Positions 8,527 through 21,859 are shown, counted from the stretch's first letter. The stretch is DNA of 64,000 bases from Anaerozeibacter quisquiliarum (GCA_051162045.1 JBISDI010000015.1), one strand, 5' to 3'. Notes: generated by a model from the letters alone, not told the origin. Translations and numbers: made by a program.

Positions 8527-8639
8527 TTCCCCCTGCGTGTAAAGGGCCAAACGCCGGGCCGGTGCCGCGCGGGGCCTCTCCCCTGTGCGCCTTTGCGTGT
8601 TAATTGATGGTGAATTATCGCCATTCACGCCAAACAGGA

Positions 8640-8679
8640 CAAACGGACGTTTGCCAAACGTCCTTGTTTGTGCTATACT
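8640..8679 (+). promoter_or_regulatory. lexA promoter with LexA operator
   Basis: -35 TTGCCA (8651-8656), 17-base spacer, -10 TATACT (8674-8679). The 14-mer CAAACGGACGTTTG at 8640-8653 matches the Firmicutes LexA box CGAACRNRYGTTYG at 13 of 14 positions and covers the -35 edge. A second imperfect pair, CAAAC-N6-GTTTG at 8655-8670, fills the spacer. Larger dyad GGACGTTTG-C-CAAACGTCC is at 8645-8663. This predicts negative autoregulation and SOS induction. Confidence 0.88.
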
Positions 8680-8707
8680 GGCTGCATATACGGGGAGGTT
8701 GATGCAT

Positions 8708-9310
8708 ATGCGTACGCGCGGGCGCGGCTTGGAAAATCAGGGCAAGATCCTGGAATTCATCAAGCAGGAGATCGAACAGCGGGGCTATCCCCCGTCGGTG
8801 CGCGAAATCGGCAAGGCGGTGGGGCTGAAGTCGACCGCCACGGTGCACGGGCATCTCAACGAGCTCGAGCGGCAGGGCTATATCCGGCGCGACGCCACCA
8901 AGCCGCGCGCGATGGAGGTGCTCGACAATCCGCGCGGGCGCGCGGTGCCGCTCTTGGGCAAGGTGACGGCGGGGCTGCCCATCCTGGCGCAGGAGAACAT
9001 CGAGGACTACCTGGTGCTGCCGCAGCACATGAGCGCGCGCGGCGACGACCTGTTCGCGCTGCGCGTCGAAGGCGAGAGCATGATCGACGCCGGTATCCTG
9101 AGCGGCGACATCGTGGTGGTGCGCAAGCAGCCCGATGCCGAGAACGGCGACATCGTGGTGGCCATGATCGAGGACGAGGCCACGGTCAAGCGCATCTATT
9201 TTGAGAAAAAGCGCGTTCGGCTGCAGCCCGAGAACCGCCACATGGAGCCGATCTATGCCGAAGAAGTGACGGTGCTCGGGCGCGTGGCGGCGTTGTTCAG
9301 GTTATTTTAG
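8708..9310 (+). CDS. lexA: SOS repressor LexA
   Basis: Repressor of the DNA-damage regulon that self-cleaves when RecA is activated. The N-terminal winged helix is residues 1-65 (YPPSVREIGKAVGL, recognition helix around 40-52). The cleavage site is A88-G89, and the S24-type catalytic pair is S124 (GESM) and K161 (ATVKR). 200 residues is standard. I chose ATG 8708 because GGGGAGG at 8692-8698 lies 9 bases upstream; ATG 8702 is in frame but only 3 bases from it. Its stop overlaps the convergent ynbB-like gene by 9 bases. Confidence 0.96.
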   Translation: MRTRGRGLENQGKILEFIKQEIEQRGYPPSVREIGKAVGLKSTATVHGHLNELERQGYIRRDATKPRAMEVLDNPRGRAVPLLGKVTAGLPILAQENIEDYLVLPQHMSARGDDLFALRVEGESMIDAGILSGDIVVVRKQPDAENGDIVVAMIEDEATVKRIYFEKKRVRLQPENRHMEPIYAEEVTVLGRVAALFRLF

Positions 9311-10543
9311 CGCTTCCACCGCGCTCTCGATCGCGGTGTAGCCGTGGGCATACGTTAAACCGCCTTGCAGGTAGCCGATGTAGGGCGTGCGGATCGGCGC
9401 ATCGGCGCTGAGCTCGATCGACGCGCCGGCCACGAAGGTGCCGGCGGCCATGATGACCTCGTCCTCGTAACCGGGCATGGCCCAGGGCTCGGGTATGGCC
9501 TCGCTGTCGACCGGCGAGGCTTTTTGAATCGACCGCACGAACGCGATCAGCCTGTCGGGCTCGCCAAACTTGATGGCCTCGATGATGTCGCCGCGCGGCG
9601 CGTCGTAGGCCGGGTGTACCTCGTAACCGAGCTTTGCGAACACCCGCGCGGCCAGCACGGCCGTCTTGACCGCCTGCATCGTCACGTGCGGGGCCAAGAA
9701 CAGCCCCTGGTAGAACGGCAGGTAGCCACCGACGTAGGAGCCCACCTCCGCGCCGATGCCCGGGCTGGTCAGGCGGTAACCCACGAGCTCGACGGCCTCC
9801 TTGCGGCCCGCGATGTACCCGCCGGTCGGGGCCAGCCCTCCCCCGGGGTTCTTGATCAGCGAGCCCGCGATCAGGTCGGCGGCGGGCTCGCTTGTTTGTG
9901 TGAACTCGCCGTAGCAATTGTCCACCATGACCCATGCGTTCGGGCGCGCCGCGCGGATCGCTCGCGCGGCCTCGTCGATCTCGGCGACCGACAGCGAGCG
10001 CCGCCAGTCGTAGCCGCGCGAGCGCTGGATCAGCACCAGCCGCGCGGCATCGTCCATCTGCGCGAGCACCGCGGGCACGTCGATGCGGCCGTCCTCAAGC
10101 TCTACCTGGCGGTACTCTATGCCATATTCGAGCAGCGAGCCCTGGCCGGGCGTGCCCTCGGTGCCGATCACCTGGCGCATCGTGTCGTAGGGCGCGCCGG
10201 TGGCCGACACCAGCACATCGCCCGGTCGCAGCACCCCCTGCAGGCACAGCGCCAGCGCGTGGGTGCCCGAGGCGATTTGGGGGCGCACCAGCGCCGCCTC
10301 ACAGCCCATCACGTCGGCAAATATCTCGCACAGCGCCTCGCGCCCGATGTCGTCGTAACCGTAGCCGGTCGTGGGCGCGAAGTGGCGCGCCGACACGCGC
10401 CGGCGCTGGAGGGCGGCGAGCACCTTGCGCGTGTTCTGCCGCTCCACCTCGAACAGCTTTTCAAAGACCGGTTCGCAGTCCCGTGCGCAGCGCGCGACGA
10501 AGTCGCGCGTCGCCGGGCTGATTTCACCCAACTGAATGCCCAT
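9302..10543 (-). CDS. PLP-dependent enzyme, YnbB / methionine gamma-lyase family
   Basis: 413 residues with a fold-type I PLP signature; the Schiff-base lysine is in SLIKNPGGG, preceded by DNCYGEF where the aspartate contacts the PLP ring nitrogen. The family (YnbB of Bacillus, also annotated as aluminium-resistance protein or methionine gamma-lyase-like) is conserved beside lexA/miaA/mutL in Firmicutes but its substrate is not settled. It overlaps the end of miaA by 20 bases, so it is the last gene of the mutS-mutL-miaA unit. Confidence 0.85.
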   Translation of the reverse strand: MGIQLGEISPATRDFVARCARDCEPVFEKLFEVERQNTRKVLAALQRRRVSARHFAPTTGYGYDDIGREALCEIFADVMGCEAALVRPQIASGTHALALCLQGVLRPGDVLVSATGAPYDTMRQVIGTEGTPGQGSLLEYGIEYRQVELEDGRIDVPAVLAQMDDAARLVLIQRSRGYDWRRSLSVAEIDEAARAIRAARPNAWVMVDNCYGEFTQTSEPAADLIAGSLIKNPGGGLAPTGGYIAGRKEAVELVGYRLTSPGIGAEVGSYVGGYLPFYQGLFLAPHVTMQAVKTAVLAARVFAKLGYEVHPAYDAPRGDIIEAIKFGEPDRLIAFVRSIQKASPVDSEAIPEPWAMPGYEDEVIMAAGTFVAGASIELSADAPIRTPYIGYLQGGLTYAHGYTAIESAVEALK

Positions 10544-11456
10544 TCACTTGAAGCCTTTCCTTTATTTCCCGGGCAATATCCTGGGCTGAGCGTTCCTCAG
10601 CCGGCACCCATTGTACGCGCGGGTCGGCGTAAAACCAGGTCAGCTGGCGTTTGGCGTAGCGGCGCGTGCCTTGCTGGATCAGGCCGACCGCCTCGTCCAG
10701 CGTGATGAAACCCTCGCGCGCCCGGATCAGCTCCTTGTAGCCGATCGCCTGCATCGCGGTGGCCGTCATGGGCACGCCGGCCGCAATCAGCGCGTCCACC
10801 TCGGCGGGCAGCCCGAGGTGCATCATTTCCATGACGCGCCGGTCGATGCGCTCGTACAGCGTAGCGCGCGGCCAGTCAGGCGCGAACAGCAGCCCCCGGT
10901 AGTCGCCCTCGCGTTCGCGGTCAAGCGCCGCGCGCTCGCCCGCCGTGCGCCCGGTCAGTTGATGCGCCTCGATCGCCCGGATCACCCGCCGCACGTCGTT
11001 TTCGTGCAGCCGCGCGGCGCGGTCGGGATCGATTGCGCGCAGCCGGTCGTGCAGGATGCGCCGACCACCCGGGCCGTCCGCCACCGCCTGCAGCGCCTGC
11101 CGAAGCGCTTCGTCGCCCGGCTCGGCAAAGCCGAGCGGCCTGGTGAGCGCGTTGACGTACAGCCCGGTGCCGCCGCACAGCACCGGTATCCGTCCGCGCG
11201 CGCGAATGTCCTCGATCACCGGAATCGCGCGCGCACGGTATGCCGCCGCCGAGAACGACTCCGATGGGTCCAGGATATTCAATAAATGATGCGCAACACC
11301 GCCCATTTCAGCCTCGGTCGGCGTCGCGGTGCCCACGTCCATGCCGCGGTACAACTGCATCGAGTCGCAGGACACCACCTCGCCCCCGATGAGCCTGCAC
11401 AGCTCGACCGCGACGGCGCTCTTGCCCGACGCGGTCGGGCCGCAGATGACGATCAG
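10524..11456 (-). CDS. miaA: tRNA dimethylallyltransferase MiaA, probable CTG start
   Basis: Adds the isopentenyl group to A37 of tRNAs reading UNN codons, the substrate then used by MiaB, encoded in the same region. P-loop GPTASGKS lies at the very N-terminus, followed by SCDSMQLYRGMDVGTA (catalytic Asp). No ATG, GTG or TTG exists in frame upstream of the P-loop; the first codon that gives a MiaA-like start (LIVICGPTASGKS, 310 residues) is CTG at 11456, one base after the mutL stop. A GTG at 11378 would delete the P-loop. Translational coupling to mutL would explain the weak start. Confidence 0.9.
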   Translation of the reverse strand: MIVICGPTASGKSAVAVELCRLIGGEVVSCDSMQLYRGMDVGTATPTEAEMGGVAHHLLNILDPSESFSAAAYRARAIPVIEDIRARGRIPVLCGGTGLYVNALTRPLGFAEPGDEALRQALQAVADGPGGRRILHDRLRAIDPDRAARLHENDVRRVIRAIEAHQLTGRTAGERAALDREREGDYRGLLFAPDWPRATLYERIDRRVMEMMHLGLPAEVDALIAAGVPMTATAMQAIGYKELIRAREGFITLDEAVGLIQQGTRRYAKRQLTWFYADPRVQWVPAEERSAQDIAREIKERLQVNGHSVG

Positions 11457-11457
11457 A

Positions 11458-13380
<1,923 letters not shown>

Positions 13381-13381
13381 T

Positions 13382-15967
13382 TTATACCCTTCTCGCCTTT
13401 TCGACCAGCGTGTACAGCATATTCAGCGCGTCCACCGGCGTCAGCGCCATCACGTCCACTTTTTTGAGCTCCTCGGCCAGCTCCGCCGCGCCGTAGTCGT
13501 TGAGCCGGATCTGACGGTCGCCCGCATTCTTGCGCTTGTCGAGGATGCTGCGTCCGATCGAACCGCCCAACTCGCCCTCCACCTCGAGCCGGGCCATGAT
13601 CTGCCGCGCGCGCGCGATCAGCGAAGAGGGCAGGCCCGCCAGCGAGGCCACCGCCACGCCGAAGCTGCGGTCGGCGCCGCCCGGCACGATCTTGCGCAGG
13701 AAGATCACATCCTCCCCCTGCTCGCGCGCGGTGATCCGGTAGTTGGCCACGCCGTCCAGCCGCCCTTCGAGCTCGCTCAACTCGTGGTAGTGGGTGGCAA
13801 ACAGCGTCTTGGCGCGCTTTCCCGCGATGTGCTCCACCGCCGCCCAGGCGATCGACAGCCCGTCAAACGTGCTGGTGCCGCGCCCCACCTCGTCCAAAAT
13901 CAACAGACTCCGGTCGGTCATGTGCTTTAGGATGTTCGCCATCTCGGTCATCTCGACCATGAAGGTCGACTGGCCGCCGTAGAGGTCGTCCGACGCGCCG
14001 ATCCGCGTGAAGATGCGGTCGACGATCGGCAGCCGCGCCGTGCGGGCGGGCACGAACGAGCCCACCTGCGCCATCAGCGCGATCAGCGCCACCTGGCGCA
14101 TGTAAGTGCTCTTGCCCGCCATGTTGGGCCCGGTGATGATCATGAGCCGGCTTTCGTCCGTTATGCGCGTGTCGTTGGGCACGAACCGCTCGCGCCCGAT
14201 CGCCTGTTCGACGACCGGGTGCCGGCCGTCCTCGATCTCGATCGGGCCGTCCTCATGGATATCCGGGCGCACATAGTCGTTTTCGAGCGCGGCCTGCGCG
14301 AGCGATAGCAGTGCGTCGAGCGTCTTCAAGCCCTGGGCGGTCGCCTGCAGGCCGGGCAGCGCCTCCTTGAGCCGGGAGCGTATCGCGGAAAACAGCTCGT
14401 ACTCGAGGCGCATCGCCTGATCGTCGGCCCCGAGCACCGTCTTCTCGATCTCCTTGAGCTCCTGCGTCACGAACCGCTCGCAGCCCGCCAGCGTCTGCTT
14501 GCGCACGTAGCGGTAGGGCACCAGATCGTAGAACGAGCGGGTCACCTCGATGTAATAGCCGAACACCCGGTTGAAACCGATCTTGAGGTTCTTGATGCCG
14601 GTCTCGTCGCGCTCCTGCTGCTCGAGCTGGGCGATCCAGTTCTTGCCGTCGGTAGCCGCCGAGCGCAGGCGGTCGAGCCTCTCTTCGTACCCGGCGCGGA
14701 AGATGCCGCCCTCCTTGACCGACACGGGTGCGTCAGGCGAAATGGCGCGGTCGAGCAGCGCGACCAACGCTTCCATCGGGTCGAGCAGCGCGTCGACGGC
14801 GCTGAGCGCGCCCGCGTCCATGTCCCGCAGCAGGTCCTTCACGTAGGGCACGGCCGACAGCGAGCGGGCCAGCGACAGGCATTCGCGGGGGGTAACGCTG
14901 TCGTAGGCGATGCGCGACAGCAGCCGTTCGACGTCGTACACACCTCGCAGCTGCTCGCGCAGCGACTCGGCCCCGATCGCGTTGCCCTTGAGGTGCGCGA
15001 CCGCGTCCAGCCGCGCCTCGATCTCCGCTTTATCGAGCAACGGCTGCTCGATCCAGCTGCGCAGCATGCGCCCGCCCATCGCGGTGACCGTCTTGTCGAG
15101 GGTCCACAAAAGCGACCCCTTGCGGGTGCGCGCGCGCCCGGCCTCGACGAGTTCCAGGCTCGTCGAGGCCGCGCGGTCGATCGTCATGTAGCGCGCGCTT
15201 TCAAAGCGCTTGATCTTAAGGATGTGGCCGAGCGCGTTCTTTTGCGTGTCGGTCAGGTAGCGCATCAGCGCGCCCGCGGCCTCGACGAGCAGCTTCTCGC
15301 CCTTAAGGCCCGGCGAGCCTGTTTCGAGCGCCGCGAAGTGCGCATTGAGCGCCGCGAGCGCGTTTTTGTAGACAAAGGAACCGGGATCGCCCTCGGTGAC
15401 CGGGCAGCCGATCTGCGCGCTGATGCCCATGAGCTGCGCCCGGCTTGCGACCAGCAGTTCGCGCGGGTTCAGCCGCGACAGTTCCTCGGCCAGCCTGTTT
15501 TTTATGGAGGCGATCGGGTAGACCCAGAACTCGCCGGTGGACAGGTCGCAGAACGCCGCGCCCGCGCGGTCGCCCTTGATCGACAGGCACAGGATGTAGC
15601 TGGGCTCGCGGTCCTCAAGCATGCTCTGCTCGATTACGGTGCCAGGCGTCACCACGCGGGTGACGGCGCGCTCCACCAGCCCCTTGCCGTCCGGATCGGT
15701 CATCTGCTCGCAGATGGCGACCTTGTACCCCTTCTGGATCAACCGACCGAGGTAGGTATCGACCGCGTGGTAGGGCACGCCGCACATCGGGGCGCGCTCC
15801 GCCAACCCGCAGTCTTTGCCGGTCAGCGTCAGTTCGAGTTCGCGGGAAGTAAGCACGGCGTCCTCGAAGAACATCTCGTAGAAGTCGCCCAGCCGGAAGA
15901 ACAGGATGGCGTCCTTGTGTTCCTCCTTGATCGTAAGGTACTGCTGCATCATCGGCGTGATGGCCAT
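13382..15967 (-). CDS. mutS: DNA mismatch repair protein MutS
   Basis: Recognises mismatches and small loops. The mismatch-reading Phe-x-Glu is in GDFYEMF near residue 32. The ATPase has Walker A GPNMAGKST, Walker B DEVGRGTSTFDG and the switch ATHYHEL. 861 residues, full length, with the C-terminal tail. ATG at 15967 follows GGGAGG by 8 bases. Located between the YlbF/YmcA gene and mutL, the Bacillus order minus cotE. Confidence 0.97.
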   Translation of the reverse strand: MAITPMMQQYLTIKEEHKDAILFFRLGDFYEMFFEDAVLTSRELELTLTGKDCGLAERAPMCGVPYHAVDTYLGRLIQKGYKVAICEQMTDPDGKGLVERAVTRVVTPGTVIEQSMLEDREPSYILCLSIKGDRAGAAFCDLSTGEFWVYPIASIKNRLAEELSRLNPRELLVASRAQLMGISAQIGCPVTEGDPGSFVYKNALAALNAHFAALETGSPGLKGEKLLVEAAGALMRYLTDTQKNALGHILKIKRFESARYMTIDRAASTSLELVEAGRARTRKGSLLWTLDKTVTAMGGRMLRSWIEQPLLDKAEIEARLDAVAHLKGNAIGAESLREQLRGVYDVERLLSRIAYDSVTPRECLSLARSLSAVPYVKDLLRDMDAGALSAVDALLDPMEALVALLDRAISPDAPVSVKEGGIFRAGYEERLDRLRSAATDGKNWIAQLEQQERDETGIKNLKIGFNRVFGYYIEVTRSFYDLVPYRYVRKQTLAGCERFVTQELKEIEKTVLGADDQAMRLEYELFSAIRSRLKEALPGLQATAQGLKTLDALLSLAQAALENDYVRPDIHEDGPIEIEDGRHPVVEQAIGRERFVPNDTRITDESRLMIITGPNMAGKSTYMRQVALIALMAQVGSFVPARTARLPIVDRIFTRIGASDDLYGGQSTFMVEMTEMANILKHMTDRSLLILDEVGRGTSTFDGLSIAWAAVEHIAGKRAKTLFATHYHELSELEGRLDGVANYRITAREQGEDVIFLRKIVPGGADRSFGVAVASLAGLPSSLIARARQIMARLEVEGELGGSIGRSILDKRKNAGDRQIRLNDYGAAELAEELKKVDVMALTPVDALNMLYTLVEKARRV

Positions 15968-16001
15968 CGCTTGTGCCTCCCTCTTGTGCGGCCAACGGGA
16001 C

Positions 16002-16023
16002 GGGTCGATGCGGGCATCGGCCC
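16002..16023. repeat. REP-like hairpin between YlbF gene and mutS
   Basis: GGGTCGATGC / GCATCGGCCC form a 10-base stem with one G-U pair, then CCTAC. The ending GGCCCCTAC resembles the GCCCCTA arm of the hairpin at 25766-25790, so these may be members of one small dispersed family. No T-run follows, so a terminator role is doubtful. Confidence 0.5.
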
Positions 16024-16040
16024 CTACGGAATTTGCGGCC

Positions 16041-16469
16041 TTAATTCAAATGATGCTGATGCCCGCAGCCGCCGCAAGAGCCGCACGAGCCGCCGCAGCC
16101 ATCGCCTTCGGACTCGGACTGGTCGTTCATTTCGCCGGTCACGATGAAGCGCAGCACGCTGTTCACCTGCTCGATCAGGTTAGAGAACGACTCGCGCGCC
16201 TCGTTGAGCTTTGCGATGTCAGGAAGCGACTGCAGCTTCTCCTGGTAGGCGTCCATCTGCTCCGACAGCGCTTTGAGCTGCTCGCTGTCGGCGTTCTCCT
16301 GCTCGAGCAGTTCCTGGATGCGGTTTCTGCATTCAATGAAGCGGCCCATGTTCAGCGCCGCCTCGGGGTTCTTCATGGCGACTGCCTCGGCTTCCTTCAT
16401 CTGCTGAAATTCGCTGCTGAGCAGCAGCGCCTCGCCGAGTTCCCGGGTCTTCAAAAACACCTGATTCAT
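16041..16469 (-). CDS. YlbF/YmcA (RicA-type) family protein with Cys-rich tail
   Basis: 142 residues, helical throughout, matching the YlbF/YmcA family. In Bacillus these proteins form the Y (RicAFT) complex, which carries Fe-S clusters and steers RNase Y mRNA maturation and developmental phosphorelays. The C-terminus here is CGGSCGSCGGCGHQHH, five cysteines and three histidines in 16 residues, suited to cluster or metal binding. The position between miaB and mutS is exactly that of ymcA (ricA) in Bacillus, so I infer the same role. Starts 9 bases after miaB ends. Confidence 0.85.
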   Translation of the reverse strand: MNQVFLKTRELGEALLLSSEFQQMKEAEAVAMKNPEAALNMGRFIECRNRIQELLEQENADSEQLKALSEQMDAYQEKLQSLPDIAKLNEARESFSNLIEQVNSVLRFIVTGEMNDQSESEGDGCGGSCGSCGGCGHQHHLN

Positions 16470-16478
16470 GATGGCCTC

Positions 16479-17882
16479 CTAAGATTTTTGATCCGCCAAC
16501 TCCCCGCGCAGCGTGTTGCGCCCGGCGGAGGTGATGACTACGTCCACAAATTGCCCTTCGAGCGCGGTATTTCCCGGGAAATTGACCATGTGGCCGCGGC
16601 CGGTCTTGCCGCACATGAAGGCTTGATCGCGCTGCGACGCGCCCTCGACCAGCACCGTCTGGCGCGTGCCCACGAGCCCCCCCAGCACCTCGCCGCCGAT
16701 CGACTGCTGGAGCGCGATCAGCCGCTCGATGCGCAGCGTCTTTTGCTCGGGCGGCGTTGGGTCGGGCATGTCGGCCGCCGCGGTGCCGGTTCTCGGCGAG
16801 TAGATGAAGGTGAACGCCGCGTCGAAGCGCACCTCGCGCACCAAGGACATCGTGTCCTCGAACTGCGCCTCGGTCTCGCCCGGGAAGCCCACGATGATGT
16901 CGCTGGTCAGCCCCACATCCGGGCACACGGCGCGCAGCTTCCCGACCAGATCGAGATAGCGTTCCCGCGTATACCCCCGGTTCATCAAGGACAGAATCCG
17001 GTCGTTTCCGGCCTGCACCGGCAGGTGCAGTTGAGGGGCCAGGCGCTTAAGCTCGCCGTAGGCCGCGATGACCTCGTCCGACAAATCCTTCGGGTGGGAG
17101 GTCATGAAGCGGATGCGCGGCACGCCGAGCGCGTCGAGCCGGTACAGCAGCTCGGCGAACGCGCGCCCGCCGCCGCCGTAGGAATTGACGTTCTGGCCGA
17201 GCAGCGTGATCTCCTTTACGCCCGCGTCCAGCAGCCCCTTCGCCTCGTCCAGTATGTCGTCCACCCGCCGCGAGCGCTCCCGGCCGCGCACATAGGGCAC
17301 GATGCAGTAGGAGCAGAAGTTGTTGCAGCCCTGCATGATCGACAGAAACGCGCTGTGGCGATTGGAGCGCGCGGCGGGCAAGCCCTCGACGATCGCGCCC
17401 TCGGGCAGCACCTCGGCGATCGGCGCTCGCTCGCTCAGCGCGCGGTGGAGCAGCTCCGGGAACCTATAAAGATTGTGGGTGCCGAACATCAGGTCGATGA
17501 ACGGGTACTGTTTCTTCAGCCGCTCGGCCATGCCGGCTTCCTGCATCATGCAGCCGCCGACCGCGATCATCAGCTCGGGTTTGTCCTTCTTGAGCTCCTT
17601 GAGCCAGATCACATTGCCCAGCGCCTTGTTTTCGGCGTTTTCGCGCACGCAGCAGGTGTTGTACAGGATCAGGTCGGCGTCCTCGCGCGACGCGCAGGCC
17701 TCATAGCCCATCTGATCCAGCATGCCGGAAAGCGATTCGGAATCACGCACGTTCATCTGACAGCCCATCGTCACGATCATGTATCTGCACCCGGCGGGCA
17801 CGATCGCGCGCACGCTGTCCATGTATGCGCGCTGCTCGTCCAACTGCTCGCGGGCGATGACCGGGGGATCACTTCGTTTCAT
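16479..17882 (-). CDS. miaB: tRNA-2-methylthio-N6-dimethylallyladenosine synthase MiaB
   Basis: Radical SAM methylthiotransferase that adds the methylthio group to isopentenylated A37. The N-terminal domain holds three cysteines for the auxiliary cluster (TMGCQMN, NTCCVRE, VGGCMMQ). The radical SAM CxxxCxxC is CNNFCSYC. A C-terminal TRAM domain ends the protein. 467 residues. Its substrate is made by MiaA, encoded 5 kb away on the same strand. Its start overlaps the rng stop by 14 bases. Confidence 0.96.
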   Translation of the reverse strand: MKRSDPPVIAREQLDEQRAYMDSVRAIVPAGCRYMIVTMGCQMNVRDSESLSGMLDQMGYEACASREDADLILYNTCCVRENAENKALGNVIWLKELKKDKPELMIAVGGCMMQEAGMAERLKKQYPFIDLMFGTHNLYRFPELLHRALSERAPIAEVLPEGAIVEGLPAARSNRHSAFLSIMQGCNNFCSYCIVPYVRGRERSRRVDDILDEAKGLLDAGVKEITLLGQNVNSYGGGGRAFAELLYRLDALGVPRIRFMTSHPKDLSDEVIAAYGELKRLAPQLHLPVQAGNDRILSLMNRGYTRERYLDLVGKLRAVCPDVGLTSDIIVGFPGETEAQFEDTMSLVREVRFDAAFTFIYSPRTGTAAADMPDPTPPEQKTLRIERLIALQQSIGGEVLGGLVGTRQTVLVEGASQRDQAFMCGKTGRGHMVNFPGNTALEGQFVDVVITSAGRNTLRGELADQKS

Positions 17883-19176
17883 GATTTTCTCCTGTCCGTT
17901 TGCGCGCCTTATGCGCCTGTCCGTTGACCACCCGGCCGCTGCCCTGGCAGGTCGGGCAGGTCTCGGTCAGGATCGTGTGCAGCGGCTGGTGTACCTTCTT
18001 GCGCGTCATTTCGACCAAGCCCAGGCCGGTCAGCCCCACCAGGTTGGTCTTGGTGCGGTCGCGCTTCAGCGCCTGGGCGAAATGGGCGAGCAGCGCTTCG
18101 CGGTGCTCGTCCAAGTCCATGTCGATGAAGTCGATCACGATGATGCCGCCGATGTCGCGCAGCCGAAGCTGGCGCGCGATCTCGGAGGCCGCCTCGCGGT
18201 TGATCTCAAACACCGTATCCGACAGCGTCTTCCTGCCCACATACCGACCGGTGTTCACGTCGATCACGGTCAGCGCCTCGGCGTAGTCGAACACCAGGTA
18301 CCCGCCGCTTTTGAGCCATACCTTGCGCCCCAGCGCCTTTTCCGTCTGCGCGTCTATGCGGTGGGCTTCGAACAGCGGATACGAATCCGAATGCGGTCTG
18401 ATCTTGGCGGGCAACTCATCCGACAGCATCGCGGCGTGCGCGCGCGCCGCCGTAAGCGCCGATTCACCGTCCACCGTCAGCGATTCCACGTCCGGCAGCA
18501 GCATGTCGCGCACCGCGCGATGCGTGAGCGACAAATCGCGGTGGACAAGGCTGGGCGCGATCGCGTATCGGGCGCGCTCCACGATCGAATCCCACAGCCG
18601 GACCAGGTAGGCGATGTCGCGCGCGAGCGCTTCCTCGCCCGCGCCGTCCGCCGCGGTGCGCACGATCAGCCCCATGCCTTGGGGTTTCAGCCGCTCTGCC
18701 AGCGCGCGCAGCCGGTCGCGCTCGGCGGGCGACTCGATGCGCCGCGACACCCCGACGTAGCTCAGCGTGGGCAGCAGCACCGCCATGCGCCCCGGCAGCG
18801 TGGCGTTCATCGACAGGCGCGGGCCCTTATCCCCGCCCGGCTCCTTGACCACCTGCACCAGCACTTCCTGGCCGGGCCGGATCAGCTTGCTGATCGACTG
18901 CCCGGAGAGCGCCTGCTCCAGCGCCGCGGCGTCCGGCCCGAGGCTTCGCCTGTCGAGCTGTATGTCGCCCGCGTACAAAAAACCGTTCTTGGAAAGGCCG
19001 ATGTCCACGAACGCCGCCTGCATACCCGGCAGCACGTTCATCGCCCGCCCGAGGTACAGATTGCCCACGAGCTTTTCGCGGCCCTCGCGCTCGACGTATA
19101 GCTCCGACAGAGAGCCGTCCTCGAGCAGTGCCAGTCGGGTCTGGCCCGCGCGCGATTCGAGCAGCAATTGCTTCAT
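17869..19176 (-). CDS. rng: Ribonuclease G/E family endoribonuclease
   Basis: Single-strand-specific endoribonuclease for rRNA and mRNA processing. An S1-like RNA-binding segment (FVDIGLSKNGFLYAGDI) is near residue 50. The catalytic magnesium aspartates are in VIDVNTGRYVG and IIVIDFIDM. The Zn-link CPTCQGSGRV is near the end. 435 residues, lacking the long C-terminal degradosome scaffold of RNase E, hence G-type. It overlaps the downstream miaB and the upstream TIGR03936 gene by 4 bases. Confidence 0.93.
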   Translation of the reverse strand: MKQLLLESRAGQTRLALLEDGSLSELYVEREGREKLVGNLYLGRAMNVLPGMQAAFVDIGLSKNGFLYAGDIQLDRRSLGPDAAALEQALSGQSISKLIRPGQEVLVQVVKEPGGDKGPRLSMNATLPGRMAVLLPTLSYVGVSRRIESPAERDRLRALAERLKPQGMGLIVRTAADGAGEEALARDIAYLVRLWDSIVERARYAIAPSLVHRDLSLTHRAVRDMLLPDVESLTVDGESALTAARAHAAMLSDELPAKIRPHSDSYPLFEAHRIDAQTEKALGRKVWLKSGGYLVFDYAEALTVIDVNTGRYVGRKTLSDTVFEINREAASEIARQLRLRDIGGIIVIDFIDMDLDEHREALLAHFAQALKRDRTKTNLVGLTGLGLVEMTRKKVHQPLHTILTETCPTCQGSGRVVNGQAHKARKRTGENHETK

Positions 19177-19867
19177 GCGCCGTCCACCCCTTCGAGGCTG
19201 AACAGGTCGACCGGCCGGCCCTGTCCGTCTGCGGCCAGCAGCGCGGTGCGGTGGATGCGGGCGGCGGGGGGCGCGACCCCCGCGCGCTCGGCCAGCACCT
19301 TGAGCAGCAGGTCGGGCTTGAGCGTGGCGCGCTCGGTCAGCATCAGCCGCATCGAGAAGTCGTATCCCTCCTCGGTTCTATGCGTTTCGACAGAAACCGA
19401 CATCGGTCGGATATCGGTCGGTTTCTCGCCCGACTTGGTTTTACGCAGCGCGACGACCTCGCGCTCGGCCAGATACCCGGGCAACGCCGCGGCGACCTCG
19501 TCCGCGCCTTCCCCGGCAACGGACACCCGATAATCGGCCATATTCAGGCGCGCCATCAGCGCCGGGTGGCGGTCGTCCACCAGACGGACCGCGTACAGCG
19601 GCAAATCGGGCGGAAGCGCCGCGCGCATTTGCCCGAACGCGAAATCCTCGTCGATTGGCTTATCCATCTTGATGTCCATCAGCTCGCACTCGCTGGTCCA
19701 GCCCATCGCCAGCGCCGACGCGAACGATAACAGCGGGTGCGGGTTGAAGCCCTGCGAGTAGGCCACGGGCAATTGGGTGCGCCGAAGCGCCATCTGCATA
19801 AAGCGCTGTAGATCCAGGTGCGACACGCACATCAGCCGCCGCGCCTTGCCGAACCGATAGATGGCCC

Positions 19868-19871
<4 letters not shown>
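19173..19871 (-). CDS. TIGR03936 family radical-SAM-linked protein (DUF2344)
   Basis: 232 residues starting MRAIYRFGKARRLMCVSHLDL, the typical beginning of the DUF2344/TIGR03936 family. These proteins are always encoded beside, or fused to, TIGR03960 radical SAM proteins and near RNase G, which is the case here; the function is unknown and I do not assign one. ATG at 19871 is preceded by GAGGGGG and overlaps the upstream stop (ATGA). A longer in-frame reading upstream is only the shadow of the radical SAM gene. Confidence 0.9.
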
Positions 19872-21709
<1,838 letters not shown>

Positions 21710-21859
21710 AGCACCGTCCTCCTTATGGGATAAACCATTTTATTATACCACGCCTTCCCTATGCAAACAAGCGCGCCGCCGAACATGATATTTAAGATTT
21801 CTGGAGGCGCGTCCTTGTCGGGTTTTACATAATCTTTTTGAACACTTTGATCTACGGGA

